A stretch of DNA of 49,208 bases from an uncultured Microbulbifer sp. (GTDB lineage Bacteria > Pseudomonadota > Gammaproteobacteria > Pseudomonadales > Cellvibrionaceae), in NCBI RefSeq assembly GCF_947489355.1, contig NZ_CANLDD010000032.1:1-49208 (forward strand), read 5' to 3'. Positions within the stretch are counted from its first letter, which is position 1, and every line of letters starts with the position of its first letter. Both the position numbers and the translations under genes were made by a program. The notes beneath the pieces were generated by a model. The model was not told where the DNA came from and ran no database searches. It saw only the letters and a program-made list of their open reading frames with translations. Positions 25,314 through 34,280 of the stretch are shown here, in pieces.

Positions 25314-26867
25314 CTAGCTGTTATTGACGCCGTTTATTTTATCAGCGCACTGAATGACGATTTCTGTGACGGGTTTGCCGGGTATAACAATAAATTCACG
25401 CCGCACATCCCTGTAGCCTTCGCGAGTGCCTACAGCGGTATAGCGACCGGGTTTTAGTGCAATTTCGCGCTGGTCAAAGCTGCCCAGCCTGCCCACATGA
25501 TAAATGGTGACGTGCGTGCTACGATCGGACTTAAAGCGGACAGGTAATGGAATCATTGCCTGTGTGAGCGCATGCTCAAGATCCTTGATTTGGCCTTGTA
25601 AGCGTGGCGTCTGTGCGTTGAGCGTGCGTGCATCTGCAAGCACCTGTCGGGCCATGGAATTGCGCTTTTGTTCGCCCAGAGTCAGGGGATCCTTGAGTAG
25701 GTCCTGCATTTTGTCATCGAGCCGGGCTCTTGCAGTAGTACGCGCCTTTCCCGTGATTGCGGCGACCAGACTGGCATCTTTTTTAACCAGGGTGGTATAG
25801 CTGAGTAAGGCCTCATGCCAAGCCTCCCTGTCTTCCTCTTTACGGGCTTGGTGAAATAATCGATCAATTTCTTCTCTCTCAGCACCATTGCGGGCCTGGG
25901 TCAGGCCAATGCCGGGCGCTTTGGCATGGGGTTGCAGTTTCTGTGCCTGTTTAAAGTATTTTTTTGCAGATGCATAATGCTTGCCCGCGATGGCGGCGTA
26001 TCCTGCCGACATGGCATCCTGATAATTTCGCTCAGTAATCTCCAGGAGGACTTTTTTCAGCAATGCCTTTGCTGGCACTGTTTCGGTGTCGATAGCGAGT
26101 GCTTTTTGCAAGACATTTTTTGCCAGGTTCAGGTTTCCATCCAGATAAGCAGCTTTGCCATGAATATAGTTCCACCAAGCCAGGGGTAGCCGGTCTGAAC
26201 GCTCGAGTCCCTTTTGTCCTCTGGGGTGGCGTTCAGAAATAGTCAGCACCAGTTTAAATGCGTCTGCCGCAGCTGCCCGGTTGCCCTTTTCGAGAGCCTG
26301 GTTTCCTTCAGTGATGTGTTTTTCCAGGCGGTCGGGGATACTCTCACGCAGTGATTCCAGAGCCTGCAGGGCTTCTCTGTATTTTTCCAGTGCTTGCAGG
26401 AATTGCCGCTTGCGGTAAATCCCGTCTGCCTCTAACGCGAGAACCTCAGCCGCGGTGAACTCCCCGAATGCCCATACTTTCACCCGTCTCTCCAGCAATT
26501 CTTCCTTTAGGGCGAGAATGTCTTGTAGCGTCTCCTGTACGTTTCGACGCTGCTGCATAATCTCCGCATCGCTATAAGGGGAAGCCTGCCCAGAATTGAC
26601 GGATTTATCAGTTTTTACAGAAACCTTGTCGGTGTGCTCCAGGCCCAATTGCGGTTTGTCTATCACTCTGGGCAATCCCCAGAAGACCCCAACCAGAGCA
26701 CAAACCAGCACAATACCAATGGATATTGGCCAATAGGATTTCCTCCGAGGATATTTGTCAACGCGCTCAACCGAGTTGTCGGGCTTATGCGCCTTCTCAC
26801 CGCCAAAAGTGAATTCGGCTGGTTCAATGGGGGCTAAATCTTCCTTGGAGTGTTCGCGGGGCTGCAT
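25314..26867 (-). CDS. Membrane-anchored TPR protein with PEGA-like end
   Basis: The product (517 residues) has a cytosolic N-terminal tail, one membrane helix near residues 46-66 (WPISIGIVLVCALVGVFWGL), a charged coiled-coil stretch and then TPR-like helical repeats (QALEKYREALQALESL, ALEKGNRAAAADAFKLVL, LAKNVLQKALAIDTE, YASAKKYFKQAQKLQP). The last about 75 residues form a PEGA-type beta domain (ALKPGRYTAVGTREGYRDVRR). Orientation and the PEGA end match the neighbouring PEGA/FGE protein, so both probably reach into the periplasm from the inner membrane. TPR domains suggest a scaffold role. The 281-bp gap to the next gene contains the palindrome AATAACGTTATT (25267-25278), a possible internal control site. 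Confidence 0.8.
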   Translation of the reverse strand: MQPREHSKEDLAPIEPAEFTFGGEKAHKPDNSVERVDKYPRRKSYWPISIGIVLVCALVGVFWGLPRVIDKPQLGLEHTDKVSVKTDKSVNSGQASPYSDAEIMQQRRNVQETLQDILALKEELLERRVKVWAFGEFTAAEVLALEADGIYRKRQFLQALEKYREALQALESLRESIPDRLEKHITEGNQALEKGNRAAAADAFKLVLTISERHPRGQKGLERSDRLPLAWWNYIHGKAAYLDGNLNLAKNVLQKALAIDTETVPAKALLKKVLLEITERNYQDAMSAGYAAIAGKHYASAKKYFKQAQKLQPHAKAPGIGLTQARNGAEREEIDRLFHQARKEEDREAWHEALLSYTTLVKKDASLVAAITGKARTTARARLDDKMQDLLKDPLTLGEQKRNSMARQVLADARTLNAQTPRLQGQIKDLEHALTQAMIPLPVRFKSDRSTHVTIYHVGRLGSFDQREIALKPGRYTAVGTREGYRDVRREFIVIPGKPVTEIVIQCADKINGVNNS

Positions 26868-27082
26868 AATGGTTCCGCCGTGTTATTCATGTCTCCAGTG
26901 AAGATTTCGGGTGTTTTGAAAAGACAACCAGGTTAGTGTGGTAGCGTGTCGCACCTCTGCTAGACAAGTGTCTTCACGTTTCTGCGTCAGAATCTTAGAG
27001 CTGGCAGTGAAATAGTTGACAGCCTGTCTATCTGATTGGCGGCTTAGCGGAGACCTGGTTTGTAAAGGTATCCTATTTGCTC

Positions 27083-28312
27083 CTAGATACTGGAAGTCGA
27101 TGAGCCGGTTTCCGCATTGTAGATTTCCTTCAAAATTTCTCGCCACTGCCTGTATTGATTCTCTACGGAACCAGTGAGGGTTACTGTGCGATCTTCCAGC
27201 TCAACGATTTGTGGTTCTACCTCTGCCTCCATGGAATCCCCCAGTTCCTGCAGGGTCTCCAGGTGCATTTTGGCATCCGCGCGGCGGTCGAACGCACTTT
27301 TGACCAAATAGCCTCCCGCGCCTAGCCCAACCTGTCCAGCGGCCCGGGCACTGCCAGCCCCCGAGCCAGCTGCGGCAATGCCACCGATAATAGCGGCAGC
27401 GCCAATAAGCGTATGGTTGCGGGCCTTGCGTTTTAATTCGCGCATCTCCCGCACCTCTTCATAACTTCTGGCGCGCCATTCCTGATAGGGGACTTCCATC
27501 GTTTTTGCAAACGTTCCGTAATATTCCTGAAGGGTATCTACAAATAGATGATCCCGCTCCCTGATTTTACGCACACGTTCGAGCATTGGATCATTTTCCG
27601 CGGGCAGGGCGCCCAGGTAGTAGATACCATCCTGTCTTTGGCGCAAGTAGCGGTTGAAAGCCTCCGGAGAAAAGCTGCGCGCGAAACGCATCTCTGAAAT
27701 TGTGCGAAGTTCGGCGATTTGCTGGTTTGACAGTTTTTGCCGGTAAGCGAGCATATCATTGGCGATGCGGTTGTAGATGCCCTGGAAGGCGTCACCTTCG
27801 GTGGGGTGCTTGCGGTCATAAGCGTAGTGAGAGGCGGCTTCGGAATAGGCCCTGGTGAACCAACGTTGGCCGCGGGAGTCGGTCACTGTAATCTCCACAG
27901 ACAATGTTTCACCATCGGACTGCACAATACGACCTGAGACAGTGACATCGATATTGGTGCGGGCGGAGGGGATAACCCGCACAGCCCCCCAGCCTAAACT
28001 TGACTGGAGTGAATCTGCCAGGGTTACCGCCATGTATCGGGATTCAGCCTGGCGCAACTCGGGAAATACAAGCGTATCCTCCCCGGCTTCGGCACTGTCC
28101 AGGCCGGGATTAAATTGGATAACCCCCACATCCAGTAGGCGCGCTTCGGCGATGCTTTCATCTTCTATGGTCAGAGGGGTAAACGCAGTGGTTCGCACTT
28201 CGGTAGTAGTACAACCGGTGAGCACAAAGAAAACCTGGAAAAATACCAGCCAGGTACCGTAGCGCTTTGACAGAAGTTGACCACCAAGGCCATTTCTCTT
28301 GAAAAATAACAT
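27083..28312 (-). CDS. Outer-membrane-type lipoprotein, CsgG/FlgO-like region
   Basis: The product (409 residues) is a lipoprotein with lipobox VLTGC (Cys34). The first half (LLDVGVIQFNPG, SRYMAVTLADSLQSSLGWGAVRVIP, VSGRIVQSDGETLSVEITVTDSRGQ) follows the strand-helix pattern of CsgG/FlgO-type lipoproteins. The middle is helical, and a Gly/Ala-rich hydrophobic stretch near 305-340 (LIGAAAIIGGIAAAGSGAGS) could insert in a membrane. A role in building or gating an outer-membrane assembly is a guess. It begins 17 bp after the Ser-rich lipoprotein gene, with AAGGAAAA as ribosome site. Confidence 0.7.
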   Translation of the reverse strand: MLFFKRNGLGGQLLSKRYGTWLVFFQVFFVLTGCTTTEVRTTAFTPLTIEDESIAEARLLDVGVIQFNPGLDSAEAGEDTLVFPELRQAESRYMAVTLADSLQSSLGWGAVRVIPSARTNIDVTVSGRIVQSDGETLSVEITVTDSRGQRWFTRAYSEAASHYAYDRKHPTEGDAFQGIYNRIANDMLAYRQKLSNQQIAELRTISEMRFARSFSPEAFNRYLRQRQDGIYYLGALPAENDPMLERVRKIRERDHLFVDTLQEYYGTFAKTMEVPYQEWRARSYEEVREMRELKRKARNHTLIGAAAIIGGIAAAGSGAGSARAAGQVGLGAGGYLVKSAFDRRADAKMHLETLQELGDSMEAEVEPQIVELEDRTVTLTGSVENQYRQWREILKEIYNAETGSSTSSI

Positions 28313-28329
28313 GCCGTTTTCCTTAAGTG

Positions 28330-29478
28330 CTATTTTGTGGCACTTTTGTATTTCCGGTACTCCTCCCAGAGTTTTTCCCGCAGCTCGGGATCGGTTTCGC
28401 GCGTGGCGGCCTCGCGAATCTGGCGTGCTACCACATCGTCATCGGTACCACTGGGGATGTCGGCGGGTACCACCGCCTGTGTATTTCTATGGTTGTAATC
28501 CCCCTGACGGCCAGAGGCTGGCAGGCCGGGCCCGGTAATTTGACCACTGGAGTTGTTTTGCTGCGGCCCGCCGTCCGCAGAGTTGTTGCCACCGGGCGGT
28601 GCGGGAATCTCGGCTTCAGCGGACTCTATAAGGTCCTCCAGGGATTCGCCCGCAGGGGGCTCGTCCATCGCTTCTTCACCAGTTTCTGCGGAGGCGGAGC
28701 CGGGTTTGTTGCGAACATAGTCCCGCTCGCGCAGGATCATACCGTCATAGCTCACCATCGTGGACTCGAAACGCCCCTCCAACTCTGCAACCCGTTCTGC
28801 AGCCGAGGTGGGCATTTCGTTGGGGGCGCTGCCCGTGCGGGCAGCACCCGCCGGTGATTGCCCCGATGTGGAACTGCTACTGGAGGCGGCGCTGCTGGAG
28901 GTACTGCTTGGCGAGGCGCTGCTGGATGAGGCACTGGCAGAAGAGGCCGATTGCTCTTCTTCGGAAAAATCGATGTTTTCAGGCGGGGAGCCCTGTTCGC
29001 CGGAGGAGGGATCAGGCGGCATTGTTCGATCTTGCGGCACCTGATCGGAATCGCTGTACATCGGTGAAGAGGGAGAGCGGCTGCGCGAGTCTGGTGTCGG
29101 CAAATTGTCCTCTACCGGACGCGTCCGTGATGACTGTTCGCCGCTACTGGCGGCTGTTTGCGTGTCGCGACGGGATGTTGTGTCCGCTGCCGGTGATTTG
29201 GCGCCTGGCTGGCTGGAGGAACTGCTGCGCGGTTGGCCACTGCCTGCCGTTTGGGGTTGGTTGGGGCTTTGTGAGCGGCTGGTGGACGGTGAGCTGCTCT
29301 GGGATTGTGGTTGTGAGGGGGAACTGGCCGAGGGCATCGACGGCACTGCCGGAGGCTGGGATTGCGTCTGCTGGCTTTTGCACCCGGCAATCGCCGAGAC
29401 CAGTAGTGCGGCAGAGAACAGGGTGTGCCAGCCTGTGGCCTGGCGGTGGCTTTTGCGTACCGCTTCCCGAGATGTCAT
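28330..29478 (-). CDS. Ser/Pro/Gln-rich disordered lipoprotein
   Basis: The product (382 residues) starts at the ATG at 29478, seven bases after AGGAG. After a basic start and lipobox IAGC, about 220 residues are low-complexity Ser, Pro, Gln and Ala (runs such as SSASPSSTSSSAASSSSS) and must be unfolded. The C-terminal part carries more ordinary sequence (ELEGRFESTMVSYDGMIL) and ends LREKLWEEYRKYKSATK, a short helix. Long unstructured lipoprotein linkers often span the periplasm or surface. It lies between the TonB-like gene and the CsgG-like lipoprotein gene of the cluster. Confidence 0.65.
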   Translation of the reverse strand: MTSREAVRKSHRQATGWHTLFSAALLVSAIAGCKSQQTQSQPPAVPSMPSASSPSQPQSQSSSPSTSRSQSPNQPQTAGSGQPRSSSSSQPGAKSPAADTTSRRDTQTAASSGEQSSRTRPVEDNLPTPDSRSRSPSSPMYSDSDQVPQDRTMPPDPSSGEQGSPPENIDFSEEEQSASSASASSSSASPSSTSSSAASSSSSTSGQSPAGAARTGSAPNEMPTSAAERVAELEGRFESTMVSYDGMILRERDYVRNKPGSASAETGEEAMDEPPAGESLEDLIESAEAEIPAPPGGNNSADGGPQQNNSSGQITGPGLPASGRQGDYNHRNTQAVVPADIPSGTDDDVVARQIREAATRETDPELREKLWEEYRKYKSATK

Positions 29479-29649
29479 CTCTTCTCTCCTTAGATTGCCT
29501 GGCAAGGTGCCGTGGCAAAGGGGGTTGGCTGTGAAAACGGATGGGTATTGCCAACCCGACAAGTCTCAGTGTGGAATCTTAAAAATAGCCGTTCATAAAT
29601 GGTAAATACGATTTCCACATAAATACTGGAGTGCTGTAAAGCAAAATCT

Positions 29650-30945
29650 TCAGTTGAAGACAAAGCGCTGTACTAGGCCGCGAGTTTCTACCGCTTTGCC
29701 ATCTTCAAAGCGCGGTCGGAACTTGGCGCGTTTTAGAATGTTGCGAACTTTGGAGCGGGTGTTTATTTTGCCCGGCGGGTAGGCTCTCAGGATCTTGATA
29801 TTGCGCGCTTTGCCAAAAGCGGTAACGTCATAGGTAACCGTAATGTGGGCGTTGGCCAGCGCTTTGCTTTCCGAGTCCAATATCGGCAGTGCCGGAAGGG
29901 CGACGGGGCGGCCAAAAATGGCCTCGATCTCATCATTTGAGGCGCCATTGTCCCAGAGGGCCTGGTAGGCTTCGCCATAAGTCTTGCGCGCCGAGTGCCA
30001 TTTGTTGAACATCAGGTACCAGTCACCCAGTTCCACTTTGGCTTTCGCCGAGGCTGCCGGCGGAGACTGTGGGTTCTTTTGGTAAACATCGACAATTCGG
30101 GTAATGGCTTTTTTGCCGGTATTAAACCCTTTCATCCGGTACTGATCCAGTTTGGTATTCTGGTGTACGCCGGGGCCGATATTCCTAAAACTGGTATTGA
30201 TAATCAGGGGTGCCTGCGGTTCGCCTTTGTAGGTGGCCAGGTAATAGTTTGTGGCTGTCAGCCCGCGAAGCGCATCCACCAGGCGAAGATCCGCAGAGCC
30301 AAAGTTTTTGGCGATGATATCAATCGCCAGGGTGTAGAGATTGGTGGCGCTGATCAGGTGTTCAACGACTGTGTCGCCTTTTTCTTCTTTAAAGGCCTGC
30401 AAGTGCCAGCGGCTCAAGTTGTCAATTGCCGGCAACATGCGGGGATCTTTTTCTCCGTAATTTTTTTCGTACAACCAGTAGAGGTATTGTTGGTTGTCAT
30501 TGGCTTCATCCCAATGATTCATTGCGATCTGGCTTTCGATCAAGCGTTCAATCATAGGAATCTGGTTGAGCGAGAAAAGCCCTTCATTAACACGGTTTAC
30601 CAGCATTGCCCGCCGGAATTCCCCGGCGGCCTCCCGGTGTGCACCGGCTTTTTGTAAAGCCGTGGCCAGCCCCAACAGTTGTTCGTCAATGCCTGCACCA
30701 TAGGCGCCGTGCTGGGCCTCCAGCTCCTCGATGCGTTCGCGATAATTCTGCACGGCTTCAGAGGGTCGCAGCTGTCGCTGTTTTTTCTTTAGTGGCTTGG
30801 AGGCGGCTTCGATAAACGCCTGGGGAGGGGCGGAATCCGGGTTCACAGGGACGCCATTTGTCGCCAGGGCACTGTTACACAGCAATGCTGTGGCTGTAAA
30901 CATCAAGCCGATAGCGAGGGAGTTGCCGGTATCTGTCTGTGTCAC
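29650..30945 (-). CDS. Exported protein with TonB C-terminal-like domain
   Basis: The product (431 residues, GTG start) has a hydrophobic N-terminal segment (LAIGLMFTATALLCNSALA) that looks like a cleavable signal peptide, a helical middle with TPR-like pieces, and a C-terminal domain matching TonB: ANAHITVTYDVTAFGKARNI, KILRAYPPGK, RNILKRAKFRPRFEDGKAVE and a final VQRFVFN. This is the x-F-x-P-x-F-x-D-G pattern of TonB ends. A TonB-C domain without the usual Pro-rich arm, next to an ExbB-like channel and ExbD-like proteins, completes a set of Ton-type parts. It is the first gene of the run, 171 bp before the Ser-rich lipoprotein gene. Confidence 0.75.
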   Translation of the reverse strand: MTQTDTGNSLAIGLMFTATALLCNSALATNGVPVNPDSAPPQAFIEAASKPLKKKQRQLRPSEAVQNYRERIEELEAQHGAYGAGIDEQLLGLATALQKAGAHREAAGEFRRAMLVNRVNEGLFSLNQIPMIERLIESQIAMNHWDEANDNQQYLYWLYEKNYGEKDPRMLPAIDNLSRWHLQAFKEEKGDTVVEHLISATNLYTLAIDIIAKNFGSADLRLVDALRGLTATNYYLATYKGEPQAPLIINTSFRNIGPGVHQNTKLDQYRMKGFNTGKKAITRIVDVYQKNPQSPPAASAKAKVELGDWYLMFNKWHSARKTYGEAYQALWDNGASNDEIEAIFGRPVALPALPILDSESKALANAHITVTYDVTAFGKARNIKILRAYPPGKINTRSKVRNILKRAKFRPRFEDGKAVETRGLVQRFVFN

Positions 30946-31525
30946 AATTGAACCACTTCCGTTCCATATTTGCTTTACCCACTCCCGCCAATCGCGCTTG
31001 TGCTATTGCGCGGGTCTGTGGTCCTCGTTTCCGCTCGCAAACCTGGCTGGCAAATACGGCGGAAGCTCTCTCCTGAAATATGGTTCCATCCAATCCTGAG
31101 GGCCGGCGATTCCTCGCTCTGAAAGGCCTTCAGTAAAAACGCTCCCTGGCGCTGATATACGCTTTTCTGGCCGCGTATTAAACAGTATAGCCAGCATAAA
31201 CTGTCACCAGAGGCACCGTGACGGAGACTTCAACCCACCATCGCGGTACCAATAAGTTTTAGGCCACTCTTTTGGTTTAGCAGTTTGGAGAGGCAAAGAA
31301 TCCCGGATTCATCAAGCAGATGCCAAAAGTTTGCACAGGAGGATTCAATTTTCTTCTGCACGAGCAGGTGGCGCTTGCAGCCGGTTGCGAGATAGGTCGT
31401 GATGAGAGGGGCAACTGGATGAGAAAGGACTTCCATCCTGACCAAAGCGCCTTGTTAAAAGGGAAGTGGCAACTGCTCAAGGACTCTTGAAAACTGCATT
31501 TGGATTACAGCGCCACAGGCAGCAT
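30946..31525. other. Divergent intergenic region, no gene seen
   Basis: About 580 bp separate the start of the envelope cluster (minus strand) from ilvE (plus strand). Short minus-strand frames near 31003-31197 and 31230-31445 show no recognisable protein and no clear ribosome site. The region should hold the main promoter of the cluster; I could not identify convincing -35/-10 pairs by eye. Confidence 0.5.
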
Positions 31526-31554
31526 AATCCTCCAATTGAAGTAAGAGGAGGATT
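31526..31554 (+). promoter_or_regulatory. Hairpin burying the ilvE Shine-Dalgarno
   Basis: AATCCTCC (31526-31533) is the perfect complement of GGAGGATT (31547-31554), with a 13-base loop. The right arm contains the GGAGG ribosome site that ends six bases before the GTG start at 31558. Folded, it would hide the site; opened by temperature, a protein or an upstream ribosome, it would allow translation. This is a structure seen directly; the regulatory meaning is inferred. Confidence 0.6.
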
Positions 31555-31557
31555 TTG

Positions 31558-32628
31558 GTGAGTATCTCTATTGATCCTGATGCAGTATCGAGTCTGCACA
31601 GATACAAAATGCCGAGAAAACTGGGCTTTGGTAGGGTACTAGCGCCAGTGATGTTTCGTGCTATCTGCCAGGATGGCTGCTGGAGCAGAGGGGAACTGGT
31701 TCCCTATACGGCGATATCTTTGGACCCCGCGGCTAAAGTGCTGCACTATGCCCAATCGTGCTTCGAGGGAATGAAGGCGTACCGTACACCGGATGATGGA
31801 GTCGCCCTGTTCCGCCCGGAAAAAAACGCCGCCCGCATGACATACTCCGCCAAACGCCTGTGCATGTCCCCTGTACCCGAGCCCCTGTTTCTCGATGGGG
31901 TGCGCACAATAGCTTCCTATTGTGCAAATCTTGTACCTGGCAACAGTGGTGAGTCTCTGTATCTGCGCCCTTTCCTGATGGGCACGCAGGCCGACCTGAC
32001 TGTATCGACCAGTGCCTCTTATGCGTTCTACGTGATCGCCAGCCCATCGGAAGCCTACCATTCCGGCAATATGCGCCTCTGGGTGGAACGCGATGACACC
32101 AGGGCTGTGGTAGGCGGTACCGGAGATGCAAAGGTCGGCGGCAACTATGCGGCTTCCCTGCTGAGTACGGGGCGCCTTCGGGAACGGGGTTACGATCAAT
32201 CCCTGTGGCTTAATCCTGCCAACCGCAGTAGCGTGGATGAACTCTCCGGTATGAACTTCTTTGCTGTCATCGGAGATGCACTTTATACCCCGGCACTCAA
32301 TGGCTCTATTTTGCAGGGGATTACCCGTGACTCCCTGATCGAACTGGCCAGGGATCAGGGGCATCTGGTGGTGGAGGGCGAGATCCATATCAATGAACTA
32401 CTGAAACAGGTGGATTCCGGTGTCTGCCCAGAGGCATTTGCCTGTGGTACCGCTGCGATCATCAGCCCCATCAGTGTGATAGGAGACGCAGGTAGCAGTT
32501 ACCGCTTATCAAAGGCGCCCGGATCTGTCGCCCAGAGTTTGCGTCAGGCGCTTTTGGATATTCAGGAGGGGCGGACAGAGGATCGCTATGGCTGGATGCA
32601 GCCGCTGGAGGCAATAAGAAGTAGCTGA
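31558..32628 (+). CDS. ilvE: Branched-chain amino acid aminotransferase
   Basis: The product (356 residues) is a fold-type IV PLP aminotransferase that interconverts Leu, Ile and Val with their 2-oxo acids using glutamate. The motifs are those of the long, BCAT2-like class: HYAQSCFEGMKAYR, YLRPFLMGT, the Schiff-base Lys in GGTGDAKVGGNYAASL, DELSGMNFFAV, and SILQGITRDSLIELAR with the phosphate-binding ITR. GTG at 31558 is six bases after GGAGG; a TTG three bases earlier is also in frame but too close. The Shine-Dalgarno lies in a perfect eight-base hairpin (31526-31554). It is an isolated gene diverging from the envelope cluster. Confidence 0.93.
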   Translation: MSISIDPDAVSSLHRYKMPRKLGFGRVLAPVMFRAICQDGCWSRGELVPYTAISLDPAAKVLHYAQSCFEGMKAYRTPDDGVALFRPEKNAARMTYSAKRLCMSPVPEPLFLDGVRTIASYCANLVPGNSGESLYLRPFLMGTQADLTVSTSASYAFYVIASPSEAYHSGNMRLWVERDDTRAVVGGTGDAKVGGNYAASLLSTGRLRERGYDQSLWLNPANRSSVDELSGMNFFAVIGDALYTPALNGSILQGITRDSLIELARDQGHLVVEGEIHINELLKQVDSGVCPEAFACGTAAIISPISVIGDAGSSYRLSKAPGSVAQSLRQALLDIQEGRTEDRYGWMQPLEAIRSS

Positions 32629-33010
32629 GACTGGCTACATCCTACCCCGGAGAAGCAGCCAGGGGTTTTCGGGAAAGATACTTGGCCCAAAGACTCTGCG
32701 ACAATCTTTCAGCAATGAGGTTTCCGTTGTTTATCTGATTTTGTCACCATCGTACCGGGTTAATTCGTAGCACTTGAATGTCACTTATTGTTTCGGGGGG
32801 AAACGTCAATATGGACATTCCCGCCAATCTCCCTCTTACTGTTGACTTCAGCGACTGCAGATTCTACAACTAGCTCGGTACTAAAAGAAACGGACTGGAA
32901 CTTGGAGGATGACCTTTTAGTGGTGCCTCTCATTTTGACCAGTGGTTCCAAGATCAATTTGAGCAGCCAGGTCGCACTCAAAGTTCCTTACAGAGCGTGA
33001 GGAAGACGGA
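32629..33010. other. Intergenic stretch, no gene seen
   Basis: About 380 bp between ilvE and the Yip1-family gene. A 70-codon plus-strand frame (32788-33000) lacks a ribosome site and protein-like composition and is not called. A weak six-base stem (CTGGCT/AGCCAG, shortly after the ilvE stop) followed by GGGGTTTTC could be a minor terminator. Confidence 0.4.
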
Positions 33011-33607
33011 ATGTTGATCCATATGTTCGGCCTTATGATGCAACCGCGCAGGCAGTGGCAACTGATTGGCAACCTATCCGAGAAAAATTTACGCCGGCAA
33101 ATACCTTACGTCATCCTGCTGGCCCTGTTGCCGGCGGTGGCCTGGTATTTTGGCACAACCAAAGTTGGCTGGAGTATCGGTGCTGGTGACCCAGTAAAGA
33201 TTACCGATCAGAGCGCCCTTGAGCTGGTTGCGGTTTTCTATTGCACCATGGTGCTGGCAGTTGTCGCAATTGGCTACTTTATTCACTGGATGGCCAAAAC
33301 CTATGGCGCAGAAACCCACCCAATGAAAGGCGTGGTTGTTGCCGGATTTACCGCGACGCCGATTTTCCTTGCCGGTATTGCCGGTGTCTATCCGCTACTG
33401 TGGCTGGATATTCTCTTGGCCACAGTGGCCGTAGCCTACGCGGTTTATCTGCTGTATATCGGCATCCCAATAGTGATGGGCGTATCTGAGGAGCGGGGTT
33501 TTCTCTTTGCCAGTGCCATAGTCATGGTTTCTTTGGTGGTTGCCGTGCTGATCATGGTGGGTACCGTGCTATTTTGGAGTTATGTCTCTGCGCCGGTCTT
33601 TTATTAA
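33011..33607 (+). CDS. yohC: Yip1-family inner-membrane protein, YohC-like
   Basis: The product (198 residues) is a five- to six-helix inner-membrane protein. The short amphipathic start (MFGLMMQPRRQWQLI), the block LLALLPAVAWYFGTTKVGWSIG, AGFTATPIFLAGIAGVYPLLWLDI and YLLYIGIPIVMGVSEERGFLFASA follow E. coli YohC along its whole length. The function of bacterial Yip1-domain proteins is unknown. Start choice: the ATG at 33011 has GAGGAAG upstream; a second ATG at 33023 (MFG) is also possible. Confidence 0.82.
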   Translation: MLIHMFGLMMQPRRQWQLIGNLSEKNLRRQIPYVILLALLPAVAWYFGTTKVGWSIGAGDPVKITDQSALELVAVFYCTMVLAVVAIGYFIHWMAKTYGAETHPMKGVVVAGFTATPIFLAGIAGVYPLLWLDILLATVAVAYAVYLLYIGIPIVMGVSEERGFLFASAIVMVSLVVAVLIMVGTVLFWSYVSAPVFY

Positions 33608-34280
33608 TCCTACACCGGGAACTGCTCGCGCAGGCTGGCCTTATTAACCCTTGCAAATGCAGTTATTTTTCTGTTGTGCCGACGCTGAATGGGTGGTAGT
33701 CAAATAGGGCATGGAAGACTCTTTGACTGCCGGGTTATCAGCAGCGACGGTAAATCCATTACCCAATGCCCCACTGTCCCGCTTATGGTGGTTTCTTTCA
33801 CTTTCATACCTTTGAAAAAACTGCGGAGGTTGCAGGTTGTTGATATCCAATAACCTTCTTGTCTTTTGATGAAAAAAGTTGCAACGGTATTTGAGGCCGG
33901 GGCTAAAAAACTGGGCTATTAGATCGCTCAACACCTGCATCGGGATTTGTATGGTCATTGACTGGAGAATAGCGACCTTAAAAACTCAGGACGAGATAGA
34001 TGGGGAAATATGCGATCTAACTATCGACCAAGAAAAACATGAAGATTTGAAAAATCGTCAAATATAATCAAGAGCTGCTTGTGGATCAGGTTGCAAAAAT
34101 AGTATGCACTTCATAGCTGAATACGCACCTTGCACGGCGGCGTCAATGTCGACAGAATACCGAAAGCATTTGTGAATCTGTTTGGGCTTTATTGGTTAGC
34201 GCAGAGATCACGGTTTACGGTAAATTGGTCGATCCATAACTATTGTTGGATTGTCGTGTAACCCCAGTTGGAGTCGTTCA
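33608..34280. other. Intergenic stretch, no gene seen
   Basis: About 670 bp of AT-rich sequence. A minus-strand frame of 104 codons (33644-33958) has neither a ribosome site nor recognisable motifs and is not called. No repeats or RNA genes were recognised. Confidence 0.45.

Noticed and set aside
17108..30945. A Zorya-type anti-phage system
   Set aside because: The ExbB-like channel recalls ZorA, but ZorB's peptidoglycan-binding domain and the ZorC/ZorD or ZorE effectors are absent and no nuclease or helicase is present.
33644..33958. A 104-codon minus-strand gene
   Set aside because: It has no ribosome site, motif or plausible codon pattern.
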